Positions 1-8,220 of a stretch of DNA of 64,000 bases are shown here, one piece after another; position 1 is the first letter of the stretch, and every line of letters starts with the position of its first letter. The notes below the pieces were generated by a model. The model was not told the origin of the DNA, did no database searches, and saw only the letters and a list, made by a program, of their open reading frames with translations. The position numbers and the translations under genes are program-made. The DNA comes from Marinobacter salinexigens (lineage in GTDB: Bacteria > Pseudomonadota > Gammaproteobacteria > Pseudomonadales > Oleiphilaceae): contig NZ_VTUU01000002.1 of NCBI RefSeq assembly GCF_008370345.1, positions 62,001 to 126,000 of the forward strand, in the 5' to 3' direction.

Positions 1-564
1 GAGTTCAAGGCGAGGGTGATAACCGCTAGTGGTTGTTTAACAATACCCGGCTTCGATTACTGGCGTATCGCAGAGTGGGCTCAGAATGATTGCATAAGGC
101 AGATCAAAGAAGGGGAAAAGTATATTGGCGAGGTTTCTACCGTGGTGTTGGTTGGTAAATGGCGCTATCACGTTCCCAATTCGGAGTTTATGGAAGCGTT
201 GTCGGACTTTTTAAAAGTCATGGATTCGAATGGGAAGTCCGTTGTCATTTTGTCCCAGATCCCAATGTTTACCCAGAGTGCTCTCAGGGCTAGGCGGTTC
301 AAAGCGTTGGGTACGGACGGAAGTCTGGAAAAGGACCCTGCTTACCTGTCTGCTAATAAGAAAGTCGAAGCGTTGGTTGCAGAATATGCCAATGCTCGAT
401 ATGTCGATTTAAGCAATCTTCCGCTCTTTGATGACGCCCCCTTCTATCATAACAATTTGATTTACAAGGATCGGCACCACCTTAACGAAGTAGGGGCTCA
501 GGCTTATGCGCAGGATGCTATACGTTATCTGTCAGGTCCTGAAGGGAGTTCATCGGCGTTTTAA
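1..564 (+). CDS. C-terminal part of an OafA-like acyltransferase (SGNH domain), 5' truncated
   Basis: The reading frame is open from the first base, so only the last 187 residues are visible. The segment reads like the C-terminal SGNH hydrolase-type domain that follows the membrane acyltransferase-3 domain in OafA-like sugar O-acetylases. Near the end is DRHHLNEVGA (Asp codon at 469-471, His codons at 475-480), which matches the Asp-x-x-His catalytic block of SGNH enzymes. The missing N-terminus would hold the membrane domain and the nucleophilic Ser. The position just upstream of a flippase fits O-acetylation of a surface polysaccharide. A free-standing SGNH esterase cannot be excluded from this fragment. 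Confidence 0.6.
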   Translation, partial: EFKARVITASGCLTIPGFDYWRIAEWAQNDCIRQIKEGEKYIGEVSTVVLVGKWRYHVPNSEFMEALSDFLKVMDSNGKSVVILSQIPMFTQSALRARRFKALGTDGSLEKDPAYLSANKKVEALVAEYANARYVDLSNLPLFDDAPFYHNNLIYKDRHHLNEVGAQAYAQDAIRYLSGPEGSSSAF

Positions 565-616
565 GGTGCTCCCCTTTTGCCGAGAAAGTGGTAAAGCAGG
601 ACGAGTATAGCTCTAA

Positions 617-1909
617 GTGTTGAGGCAAAGCAGAACTTCCGTGTTGAAAAGACTTTCTGAACATCGCTTTTTTAGGGCTGTGGTGACACTTGCGTCTGCG
701 AGTGCGGGAGGGCAGTTGATAATGCTGGCGGCCATGCCGCTGCTTACTCGACTGTACGCTCCGGATGCCTTTGGAGTTTTCTCGGTATTTGCTTCAGTCA
801 TGGGCGTTGTCCTGGTCATATCCAGTTTAAGGTATGAATTGGCGGTTCCCTTGCCAGGAGCACGCAGAAGTGCTCTGCAGCTGCTTTTGATTGCTCTGGT
901 AATCAATGTTTGCATTTCGTTAATTGCCACAGTTGCAGTTGCCGTGTTTCGCTTTGAAATTGCGAGTTTGGTTGATACACCGTTACTAGCGTCCTATTTA
1001 TGGCTATTGCCACTGGCGATATTGAGTGGCGGCACCTTCAAGGCGTTGAATTATTGGGCAATTCGCAGCAAGGATTATCGCAAAATTGGTGTTACCAAAC
1101 TGACTCAGGCTTGTTCGAATGTAACTGTTCAAATTCTGGGTGGAGTTTCCGGTTTAGGGGCTTTCGGGCTTATTCTGGGTCAGATTTTGGGGCAGTCCGC
1201 TGGAATAACCCGGTTGGCTAAAGGGTTGAGCTTAAATGAGCTAAGGGAGGGGTTTAACAAACTGCGCTCAATGGCTTTGTTTACGCGATACAGTAACTTC
1301 CCCAGGTATGATGCGCCCGCCGCAGCGGTTAACGTGTTGAGCGCTCAGCTTCCGAATGTTGCCATGGCGTTACTGTTTGGGCCAGCAGCAGCAGGCTTTT
1401 ATTATTTGGCAGATAGGGTCTTGGCGGTCCCGATGAGCATCGTAGGCCAGGCTGTGGGGCAGGTCCTGTTCAGCCAGGCAAGAGAAGATTTGGCGTCGGG
1501 GGCATTATTCAAGCGGGTTCTGGGATTGTTGTTAGGGTTGTCAGGGCTGGCTTCCGCGATTTGTTTGGTGGTCACTCTAATTGCTGAGCCTGCTTTTGTT
1601 TTTATTTTTGGTGACGGTTGGAGGGATGCAGGGGTTTTTTCCAGTTGGTTGATACTGGGGTTGTCTGTTCAATTTTTATACTCTCCACTATCTACTGTGC
1701 TGATGGCGACCAATGGGCAGTTGGTCAACCTTTCTATCCATACTCTTCTTTTGCTTCTCAAATTTTCGGCTCTATATGCTGCGTTTATCTTGGACAGTCA
1801 GCTAATTGCAGTTCAATTAATCTCTGGCGCGATGTTCCTGGGTTACGGGGTCGGTATTTTTGTGATTGTGTATCGGGCGCGCGGATATCGTCGTGAGGGT
1901 GTTTCTTGA
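617..1909 (+). CDS. wzx: Wzx-like polysaccharide flippase
   Basis: This 430-residue protein is almost wholly hydrophobic, with about twelve predicted membrane segments, and fits the polysaccharide transport (MATE/MOP) family that flips undecaprenyl-linked O-units across the inner membrane. The N-terminal part contains GGQLIMLAAMPLLTRLYAPDAFG, typical of this family's first helices. The GTG at 617 is the furthest-upstream start and has no good Shine-Dalgarno sequence; a second GTG at 641 is possible. The stop codon overlaps the TTG start of the next gene, so translation is probably coupled. The exact substrate cannot be read from sequence. Confidence 0.8.
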   Translation: MLRQSRTSVLKRLSEHRFFRAVVTLASASAGGQLIMLAAMPLLTRLYAPDAFGVFSVFASVMGVVLVISSLRYELAVPLPGARRSALQLLLIALVINVCISLIATVAVAVFRFEIASLVDTPLLASYLWLLPLAILSGGTFKALNYWAIRSKDYRKIGVTKLTQACSNVTVQILGGVSGLGAFGLILGQILGQSAGITRLAKGLSLNELREGFNKLRSMALFTRYSNFPRYDAPAAAVNVLSAQLPNVAMALLFGPAAAGFYYLADRVLAVPMSIVGQAVGQVLFSQAREDLASGALFKRVLGLLLGLSGLASAICLVVTLIAEPAFVFIFGDGWRDAGVFSSWLILGLSVQFLYSPLSTVLMATNGQLVNLSIHTLLLLLKFSALYAAFILDSQLIAVQLISGAMFLGYGVGIFVIVYRARGYRREGVS

Positions 1910-3198
1910 AGTTAGTGTTTCCGAACTTTGACCATGCTGCGTTAAAGCTATTTTACTTTGTGAGTCTGGTGCTTTTTCGCCTGTCTCTGGATTTCACGTA
2001 CCTCTTTGTGATCGCCCCAGTCTATAGTTTCATGGGGTTTGGGGTTGAGTTCGATGTGGGCACGTACCTGCTGTCCTGGGCCGGTTTCCTGATTTTTTAT
2101 CCCTTTCTTCCCGTGGTATTAGAGCGCTTGAGCGACGTCATACTCTTGCTGGCATACCTGACATTCTTGACGCCACTCAGCAGTTTCTATGGGATGACGG
2201 ACGTTTCGGCGTTTCCATTTTTCGTCTCAACGCTATCTTTCTTTACGTTTTTGGTGCTGACGAGAAAGCCGGTTCTCAATGTGGTTCCTCAGGTTGTATA
2301 CCTTCGTGAGGGGAGATCGATAGTTAAACTTGTTTCGCTCTTGCTTTTGGCGTTCCTGGTGAGTTGGTATTTCGCTAGCGGTGCGGTTCGATATATTAAC
2401 TTCGATTTTTCAAAGGTATACGAGTTCAGGGAGTTGTCGGCAGAGGTAGCTAATGTCGGATTTCTGGCATATCTGAATTCTTGGATTTACCAAGTGGTGA
2501 GTATATTCCTCTTAGCTGTATGCCTCTGGGAACGAAAATATTTCTTCGTTGCCTGCCTGTTCTTGGTCCAAATATTTTTCTTTGGAGTAACGGGTCATAA
2601 ATCTCTGCTTTTCTACCCCTTTCTTGTACTTGGGGTCTGGTTCTATTTTAAGCGAACCTCAAGTGCTCTATGGTTGCCCACTCTTTTGTTAGGACTGGTT
2701 TTCACAGCTACGGCTACCTATTTCCTGATTGACAATATCTGGCCAGTTTCTCTTTTTGTAAGGAGAGCTTTGTTTATTCCTGCGTCCTTAACATACGACT
2801 ATTTTTCATTTTTCTCAGTTAATGATTTTGTGTTTTGGGGAAACTCAGTTCTCTCTTCGGTAGTTGAGTATCCTTACTCTAAGAATATTGCCCCAATGAT
2901 AGGTGAATATAACGAGCTAGGTGGAAATGCAAACAATGGTTTTGTATCTAACGGCTACGCTCATGCGGGTTTGGTAGGGGTATTTATCTACACGGTTATA
3001 TTCTCGGCTTTTGTGCTGCTACTTGAGAAATTTACAGAATATTTTCCGTTATGGTTTTCTGTAGCCATAACGGTGATCCCGATTCGTTCGGCCATTATTT
3101 CTTCAGATTTGCTCACGGTTATTCTTACTCATGGGCTTCTCTTGACACTGATTTTTGTTCTTTTATTCAGGTTTGGGAAGCCATCGAGGCAGCGCTAA
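1906..3198 (+). CDS. wzy: Wzy-like O-antigen polymerase (multi-pass membrane protein)
   Basis: This is a 430-residue, very hydrophobic protein with about ten or more predicted membrane segments and a hydrophilic loop near residues 320-345 (motif NANNGFVSNGYAHAG), the pattern of O-unit polymerases, which join repeat units on the periplasmic face. The family diverges so fast that the call rests on topology and on its place after the flippase. Base composition is visibly more AT-rich than the housekeeping genes to the right, as is usual for exchanged O-antigen genes. The start is a TTG at 1906 overlapping the flippase stop. An O-antigen ligase is the main alternative. Confidence 0.6.
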   Translation: MKLVFPNFDHAALKLFYFVSLVLFRLSLDFTYLFVIAPVYSFMGFGVEFDVGTYLLSWAGFLIFYPFLPVVLERLSDVILLLAYLTFLTPLSSFYGMTDVSAFPFFVSTLSFFTFLVLTRKPVLNVVPQVVYLREGRSIVKLVSLLLLAFLVSWYFASGAVRYINFDFSKVYEFRELSAEVANVGFLAYLNSWIYQVVSIFLLAVCLWERKYFFVACLFLVQIFFFGVTGHKSLLFYPFLVLGVWFYFKRTSSALWLPTLLLGLVFTATATYFLIDNIWPVSLFVRRALFIPASLTYDYFSFFSVNDFVFWGNSVLSSVVEYPYSKNIAPMIGEYNELGGNANNGFVSNGYAHAGLVGVFIYTVIFSAFVLLLEKFTEYFPLWFSVAITVIPIRSAIISSDLLTVILTHGLLLTLIFVLLFRFGKPSRQR

Positions 3199-3263
3199 CG
3201 TTTCTGTTTACCTCCTGGAAGCCGTTCCGAAACTTAATTATTGAGATATAGCGAAAATACCTT

Positions 3264-4367
3264 ATGAATGTTGCCCATTTAACCTCTGCTCATCCGCGCT
3301 ATGATACCCGTATTTTTCTCAAGGAGTGCGTATCGTTAGCGAGCAATGGTTACGCCGTCGCCTTGGTAGTTGCCGATGGCAAAGGCGATGAAAACGTAGA
3401 TGGCGTGTCCATATATGATGTGGGGTCGTTTTCAGGGCGTTTCCAAAGAATACGGCTCGGGCCAAAACGGGTCCTGGAAAAGGCCATCGAACTGGATGCG
3501 GACGTGTATCATATGCACGATCCGGAACTCATTCCGATCGGCCGTGCACTGCATAAACGTGGCAAACGGGTTGTATTTGATGCCCATGAAGATGTGCCCA
3601 AGCAGTTGCTGGGGAAGCCCTATCTCAACAAACCTGCAAGATGGTTGTTGTCAAAAACCTTTTCCGTATTTGAACGTTATGCCTTGCGAAAATTTGATGG
3701 TGTGGTGACTGCAACCCCCTACATTCGCGATAAGTTCCTGGCAATGGGTTTTCATTCTCTCGATATAAACAACTTCCCTCTGTTGGGGGAGCTTTCTTCT
3801 GGCGATCCAGATTGGTCGAACAAGAAGGCTGAGGTTGCTTATGTTGGAGGGATTGCCCAGATTCGGGGAATTCTGCAAGTTATTGAAGCTATGGGGGATA
3901 CCCGCTCCGAAGCGCGCCTACAGCTGGCTGGAAAGTTCAATGCAGCGGCAGTTGAACAAGTTGCAAAAGAAAGTGAGGGGTGGCGTCAGGTTGATGCTTT
4001 AGGGTTTGTAAATCGGGAGCAAGTCAGGGATCTCCTGAGCCGTTGTGTAGGTGGCCTGGTTACTTTCCTTCCATCTCCTAACCATATCGACGCCCAGCCC
4101 AATAAGATGTTCGAGTACATGAGTGCTGGTGTTCCCGTGATTGGGTCCCACTTCCCTCTCTGGAAGGAAATCATAGAGGGGAATGAGTGTGGCATCTGTG
4201 TGGATCCTCTGGACCCTGTTGATATCGCCAAAGCCATCGATTACTTGGTTACGCATCCTCGTGAAGCTGAAGTAATGGGGCGAAATGGCCAGATTGCGGT
4301 TCAGGAAAGGTATAATTGGGGCATTGAAGAGAAGAAGCTCCTGAATTTTTACGAAAAGCTTAAGTGA
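3264..4367 (+). CDS. Glycosyltransferase family 4 (GT-B fold)
   Basis: This 367-residue cytoplasmic enzyme probably adds one sugar to the lipid-linked O-unit. The N-terminal Rossmann half contains [15 protein letters not shown], and the donor-binding C-terminal half contains [18 protein letters not shown] followed by WKEIIEG, the region that carries the conserved acidic residues of GT4 enzymes. It starts at ATG 3264, 65 nt after the polymerase, and ends 7 nt before wecB, consistent with one transcript. Donor and acceptor cannot be assigned; ManNAc or a derivative is suggested only by the adjacent wecB. Confidence 0.8.
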   Translation: MNVAHLTSAHPRYDTRIFLKECVSLASNGYAVALVVADGKGDENVDGVSIYDVGSFSGRFQRIRLGPKRVLEKAIELDADVYHMHDPELIPIGRALHKRGKRVVFDAHEDVPKQLLGKPYLNKPARWLLSKTFSVFERYALRKFDGVVTATPYIRDKFLAMGFHSLDINNFPLLGELSSGDPDWSNKKAEVAYVGGIAQIRGILQVIEAMGDTRSEARLQLAGKFNAAAVEQVAKESEGWRQVDALGFVNREQVRDLLSRCVGGLVTFLPSPNHIDAQPNKMFEYMSAGVPVIGSHFPLWKEIIEGNECGICVDPLDPVDIAKAIDYLVTHPREAEVMGRNGQIAVQERYNWGIEEKKLLNFYEKLK

Positions 4368-4374
4368 ATCTACT

Positions 4375-5448
4375 ATGCAGAAGATCCTGACCATTATCGG
4401 TGCCCGCCCTCAGTTCATTAAGGCAAGTGTGGTGTCGCGTGCAATTCAGCAAGCAGAGGGTATCGGTGAAATAATGCTGCACACTGGTCAGCATTTTGAT
4501 GCCAATATGTCCGATGTGTTTTTCAATCAGCTTGGCATCCCTCGACCAGATATCCAACTGGATATTCACGGGGGGAAGCATGGAGAGATGACTGGGCGGA
4601 TGCTCATTGAGATTGAGCAGGCTCTTGCGGAGCACGAACCTGACAGGGTTCTGGTTTATGGTGATACCAACTCCACGCTTGCTGGAGCGTTGGCAGCGTC
4701 AAAGCTCCATATCCCGGTAGCCCATGTTGAGGCCGGCCTGAGAAGTTTCAACATGGATATGCCAGAAGAGATCAATCGAATTCTGACTGACCAGGTCAGC
4801 GACGTACTGTTCTGCCCAACCACAACAGCTGTTCAGAACCTCGATAAGGAAGGCTTTGGAAATAAACCAGCCAAGGTACTGCAAGTTGGTGATGTGATGC
4901 AGGATGCTGCTCTGCTGTTTGCGGAAAAAGCCGCGCCCCCTGTCTCGGATACTGCTCTTCCCGACAAATTTGTATTGGCGACGCTGCACAGGGCTGAGAA
5001 TACCGACGATCCTGTGAGGCTTGAGCAGATCGTACATGCGCTCAACCTGGTCCACGAAGAGCAGGCACCTGTCGTCCTCCCGATTCACCCGCGTACCCGT
5101 AATCTGATTGCAAAACAGAATCTAGATCTCAAAGTACGTGTCATTGATCCCGTCGGTTATTTCGAAATGGTTTGGTTATTGAACCATTGTCAGTTGGTGT
5201 TGACCGACAGCGGAGGCGTTCAGAAAGAAGCGTTTTTCTTTGGTCGGCCGTGCGTGACGATGCGTGACCAAACCGAGTGGGTGGAATTGGTTGATGAAGG
5301 CGTCAATGAGCTGACCGGGGCCGACACTGCGCGGATAGTGGGTGCTGTTAGTCGCAATCTTGGGCGCCGGGTGGTCGATACAAATCAACTTTATGGGGGC
5401 GGTCAAGCTTCGAAAAGGATCGTTGAAGAGCTGAAAGCGGCAAGGTAA
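4375..5448 (+). CDS. wecB: UDP-GlcNAc 2-epimerase, non-hydrolysing
   Basis: The 357-residue protein matches the WecB/MnaA family, which interconverts UDP-GlcNAc and UDP-ManNAc in the cytoplasm. Visible family motifs are IGARPQFIKA at the N-terminus, LHTGQHFD, VYGDTNSTLAGALAA, HVEAGLRSFN, MPEEINRILTD, and the C-terminal substrate-binding block TDSGGVQKEAFFFGRPCVTM. Length is normal for the family. The last base of the stop is the first base of the next ATG (5448). With the TviB-like dehydrogenase at 10.3 kb it could supply a ManNAc-type or uronic acid precursor; which one is inference. Confidence 0.93.
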   Translation: MQKILTIIGARPQFIKASVVSRAIQQAEGIGEIMLHTGQHFDANMSDVFFNQLGIPRPDIQLDIHGGKHGEMTGRMLIEIEQALAEHEPDRVLVYGDTNSTLAGALAASKLHIPVAHVEAGLRSFNMDMPEEINRILTDQVSDVLFCPTTTAVQNLDKEGFGNKPAKVLQVGDVMQDAALLFAEKAAPPVSDTALPDKFVLATLHRAENTDDPVRLEQIVHALNLVHEEQAPVVLPIHPRTRNLIAKQNLDLKVRVIDPVGYFEMVWLLNHCQLVLTDSGGVQKEAFFFGRPCVTMRDQTEWVELVDEGVNELTGADTARIVGAVSRNLGRRVVDTNQLYGGGQASKRIVEELKAAR

Positions 5449-6680
5449 TGGCAAAAACTATCTGGATCATAAATCAGTATGCGTCTACGCCTGAGTATGG
5501 TTATGCGGGTCGCCACTACTACCTTGGGCGGGAATTAGCGAAGCTCGGCTTTAACGTATACCTCATTACCTCTGCTGCTCATCACTTGTTAAGGGAAAAA
5601 CCCGTCTTTGATTCCAAATTCCATTTTGAGAAGGAGGGCGGGCTAACAGTCGTGTGGGTGAAAATGCCCGAATATTCGGAGGCGCATAGTCAGGTAAGGG
5701 CCCTCGGATGGTTCCTTTTCCCTTGGAGAATTCAGTCTTTAGCCAAACGAATAAAAGATCGTCCTGACGTAGTCTTATGTTCATCTCCCTCAATTTTTTC
5801 ATTTTGGGGCGCTAAGCGGTTAGCTCGGAGATTTGGTGCACGGCTAATGTTTGAAGTACGAGACATCTGGCCGCTGACCTTGACTGAAATTGGCGGACAT
5901 TCTCGGTCCCACCCATTTATTCGGCTGATGCAGAAAGTTGAAGATCAGGCTTATCGTGATTCTGAACGTGTGATTTCCAATCTAAAAAATGCAGTTGAGC
6001 ACATGGTCGAGCGCGGAATGGAACCGAGGAAGTTTTCCTGGATCCCGAATGGGTTTTCACGGGATGAAGTAGAGTCGGAGGTTCCTCTGGATAGCAGTGT
6101 TCTGGATCAGTTACCTGAAAATAAATTTGTTGTTGGGTACACGGGCACCATAGGTGTGGCAAACGCTCTCGACACACTGATTGACGCGGCAGCTCTTCTG
6201 CGAGAAGAAGGGGATATCGTATTTTTGGTCGTGGGAGGCGGTAAGCAAAAGCAGGAATTACAGTCCCGGGTGGACGCAGAAGGACTGAAAAACATTTGCT
6301 TTATTGATCCGATTCCGAAGGTTCAGATTCAGGCAATGTTATCCCATTTTGATGTGTGTTACCTCGGATGGTTGGACGATCCTCTATACCGGTTTGGGAT
6401 TGGTGCCAATAAAATTCCTGAGTACCTTTACGCGGGAAAGCCTGTACTGCATGCCTATTCAGGCAGTTGTGACCCTATCGCAGAGGCCAGCGCTGGTGTT
6501 TCCGTTGCAGCGGGACAGCCGGATAAATTAGCCGCCGCTGTAATGGAACTCTATGAAATGTCAGCCAGTGACCGCGATGCCCTCGGGAAAAACGGGCACA
6601 ATGTAGCAATGGAAACATATGAGTACGGTCACCTGGCTAAACAACTCCGGGACGTCATGTTTTCGGAGGGTGTGACGTGA
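5448..6680 (+). CDS. Glycosyltransferase family 4, WbuB-like
   Basis: This 410-residue GT-B enzyme resembles the WbuB group of O-antigen transferases. The N-terminal segment has QYASTPEYGYAGRHYYLGRE, the acceptor-side signature of this group; the middle has IPNGFSRDE and VGYTGTIGVANALDTLIDAA, and the C-terminal donor site has KIPEYLYAGKPVLHAYSG. It acts at the cytoplasmic membrane face on undecaprenyl-linked intermediates. In clusters of known chemistry WbuB-like enzymes sit beside wecB and transfer N-acetylated amino sugars; the same donor class here is inference. It overlaps both neighbours by a few bases. Confidence 0.82.
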   Translation: MAKTIWIINQYASTPEYGYAGRHYYLGRELAKLGFNVYLITSAAHHLLREKPVFDSKFHFEKEGGLTVVWVKMPEYSEAHSQVRALGWFLFPWRIQSLAKRIKDRPDVVLCSSPSIFSFWGAKRLARRFGARLMFEVRDIWPLTLTEIGGHSRSHPFIRLMQKVEDQAYRDSERVISNLKNAVEHMVERGMEPRKFSWIPNGFSRDEVESEVPLDSSVLDQLPENKFVVGYTGTIGVANALDTLIDAAALLREEGDIVFLVVGGGKQKQELQSRVDAEGLKNICFIDPIPKVQIQAMLSHFDVCYLGWLDDPLYRFGIGANKIPEYLYAGKPVLHAYSGSCDPIAEASAGVSVAAGQPDKLAAAVMELYEMSASDRDALGKNGHNVAMETYEYGHLAKQLRDVMFSEGVT

Positions 6681-7624
6681 ACGTATTGCTGACCGGCGCC
6701 ACGGGATTTGTTGGCAAGGCACTGGCGCGGGCACTTCGCGATGATCCGAAGTATACGCTCACCTGTTCTGTCAGAACCGAATCGTCGGAAGTGCCCGGAG
6801 TGAAAGTTGTAACCGGCGATATTTCTGGCGTAACAGATTGGTCAACAGCGCTCCATAATCAAGATGTGGTGATTCATTCTGCTGCACATGCTCATGTTAT
6901 GGATGACGACAAGAGCGATTCGCTTGACGCCTATCGCCGAGTTAACGTCGAGGGAACGCTTCGGTTGGCTCGACAATCGGTGGAAGCCGGTGTGCGACGT
7001 TTTGTTTTCATTAGTTCTATAAAGGTTAATGGAGAGCAGACGCGGCCTGATTGTCCCTACACGGAGGAGGATGTTCCCGCACCAGTCGATGCTTGTGGGT
7101 TGTCTAAGCTGGAGGCGGAGACAGCGCTACTGGAACTTGGCAGAAGGTCTGGGTTGGAAGTTGTCATCATTCGGTCACCGTTGGTTTATGGTCCAGGCGT
7201 AAAGGGAAATTTCGCCTCATTAATCAAGTTAGTTGATCGGAGCGTTCCTCTGCCACTGGGTATGGTCAACAACCAGCGCTCATTGGTGGCATTGGCGAAC
7301 CTTGTGGACCTCATTATTCTATGTGCGGACCATCCGGCGGCGGCTAATGAAGTATTTCTGGCAGGCGATGGGCAGGATCTTTCAACAACCGAGTTGTTAC
7401 GAGCGGTTGGCGAGGCCTTAGGGCGGTCCCCAAGATTGTTGCCCGTACCCGTAAGTATCTTGAATCTGGGTGCGCGATTAATGGGCAAAAAAGAAATGGC
7501 TTATCGAGTGCTGGGGTCGCTTCAGGTTGATATATCAAAGGCCCGTAATCTTTTGGGGTGGAAGCCTCCGGTTACGCCGCAGGGCGGGCTTGAGCAATGT
7601 TTTGAGCAGGAGAATATAGAGTGA
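6677..7624 (+). CDS. NAD-dependent sugar epimerase/reductase (WbpV-like) with Cys at the catalytic Tyr position
   Basis: This 315-residue extended SDR protein starts with LLTGATGFVGKALARAL, the nucleotide-binding glycine motif, and has VFISSIKVNGE before the active site. WbpV-type members reduce or epimerise a 4-keto-6-deoxy-HexNAc nucleotide, giving the sugar loaded by the next gene's transferase. Family members carry Tyr in the YxxxK active site (usually PYGxSK); here the sequence is DACGLSKLEAE, with codon TGT at the Tyr position. A single base change from TAT would explain it. The rest of the frame is intact and overlaps both neighbours (ATGA-type start at 6677, stop overlapping 7621). 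Activity is therefore uncertain. Confidence 0.8.
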   Translation: MNVLLTGATGFVGKALARALRDDPKYTLTCSVRTESSEVPGVKVVTGDISGVTDWSTALHNQDVVIHSAAHAHVMDDDKSDSLDAYRRVNVEGTLRLARQSVEAGVRRFVFISSIKVNGEQTRPDCPYTEEDVPAPVDACGLSKLEAETALLELGRRSGLEVVIIRSPLVYGPGVKGNFASLIKLVDRSVPLPLGMVNNQRSLVALANLVDLIILCADHPAAANEVFLAGDGQDLSTTELLRAVGEALGRSPRLLPVPVSILNLGARLMGKKEMAYRVLGSLQVDISKARNLLGWKPPVTPQGGLEQCFEQENIE

Positions 7625-8172
7625 TCCGTGCCTTTGATTTTTTCTTCTCTCTGGTGGGGCTGGTGGTGGGATTTCCAATCCTGATCGTTCTGCTGGTCGT
7701 CGGTTTTTTTGATACAGGGTCGCCAATCTTTACTCAGCAACGTGTTGGGCGGAACGAAAAACCATTTACCTTGGTGAAGTTCCGTACTATGAAAAAGGGG
7801 ACGGCGTCCGTTGCCAGCCATCTGGCAAGTGCCGATTCGATTACTCCCTTTGGACAGTTCCTTCGCCGAACTAAACTGGATGAATTACCGCAACTCTGGA
7901 ATGTGTTGAAGGGCGAAATGAGCCTGGTCGGCCCGAGACCTTGCTTGTTCAATCAGGAAGAGTTGATTAGTGAAAGGAAAAGGAGGGGCGTTCTGGCTGC
8001 GCGCCCGGGCATTACGGGGCTTGCACAAGTTAATGAAATCGATATGTCGACACCGGCTTTACTTGCGGAGACCGATGAGAAAATGCTGCAGTCGCTGGGG
8101 GTCAGGGATTATTTCCGGTATATCGTTCAGACAGTATCGGGAAAAGGTGCAGGGGACCGTGTGCGCCGCTGA
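7621..8172 (+). CDS. Small phosphoglycosyl transferase (PglC/WcaJ C-domain type)
   Basis: This 183-residue protein is a monotopic phosphoglycosyl transferase, which moves a sugar-1-phosphate from a UDP-sugar to undecaprenyl phosphate and starts the O-unit. It has one N-terminal membrane-associated helix (residues about 1-30), then KFRTM, the catalytic block KLDELPQLWNVLKGEMSLVG with the Asp-Glu pair, the motif PRP, and ARPGITGLAQ. The length fits the minimal catalytic core without the large N-terminal membrane domain of WcaJ or WbaP. The start is GTG 7621, overlapping the epimerase stop. The sugar is probably a 4-keto-derived deoxy-HexNAc supplied by the flanking genes. Confidence 0.88.
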   Translation: MIRAFDFFFSLVGLVVGFPILIVLLVVGFFDTGSPIFTQQRVGRNEKPFTLVKFRTMKKGTASVASHLASADSITPFGQFLRRTKLDELPQLWNVLKGEMSLVGPRPCLFNQEELISERKRRGVLAARPGITGLAQVNEIDMSTPALLAETDEKMLQSLGVRDYFRYIVQTVSGKGAGDRVRR

Positions 8173-8220
8173 TGACGGCACCGTTTGCCAGAATTGGAAT
8201 GCTTGGTAGAGGCAATTGTT

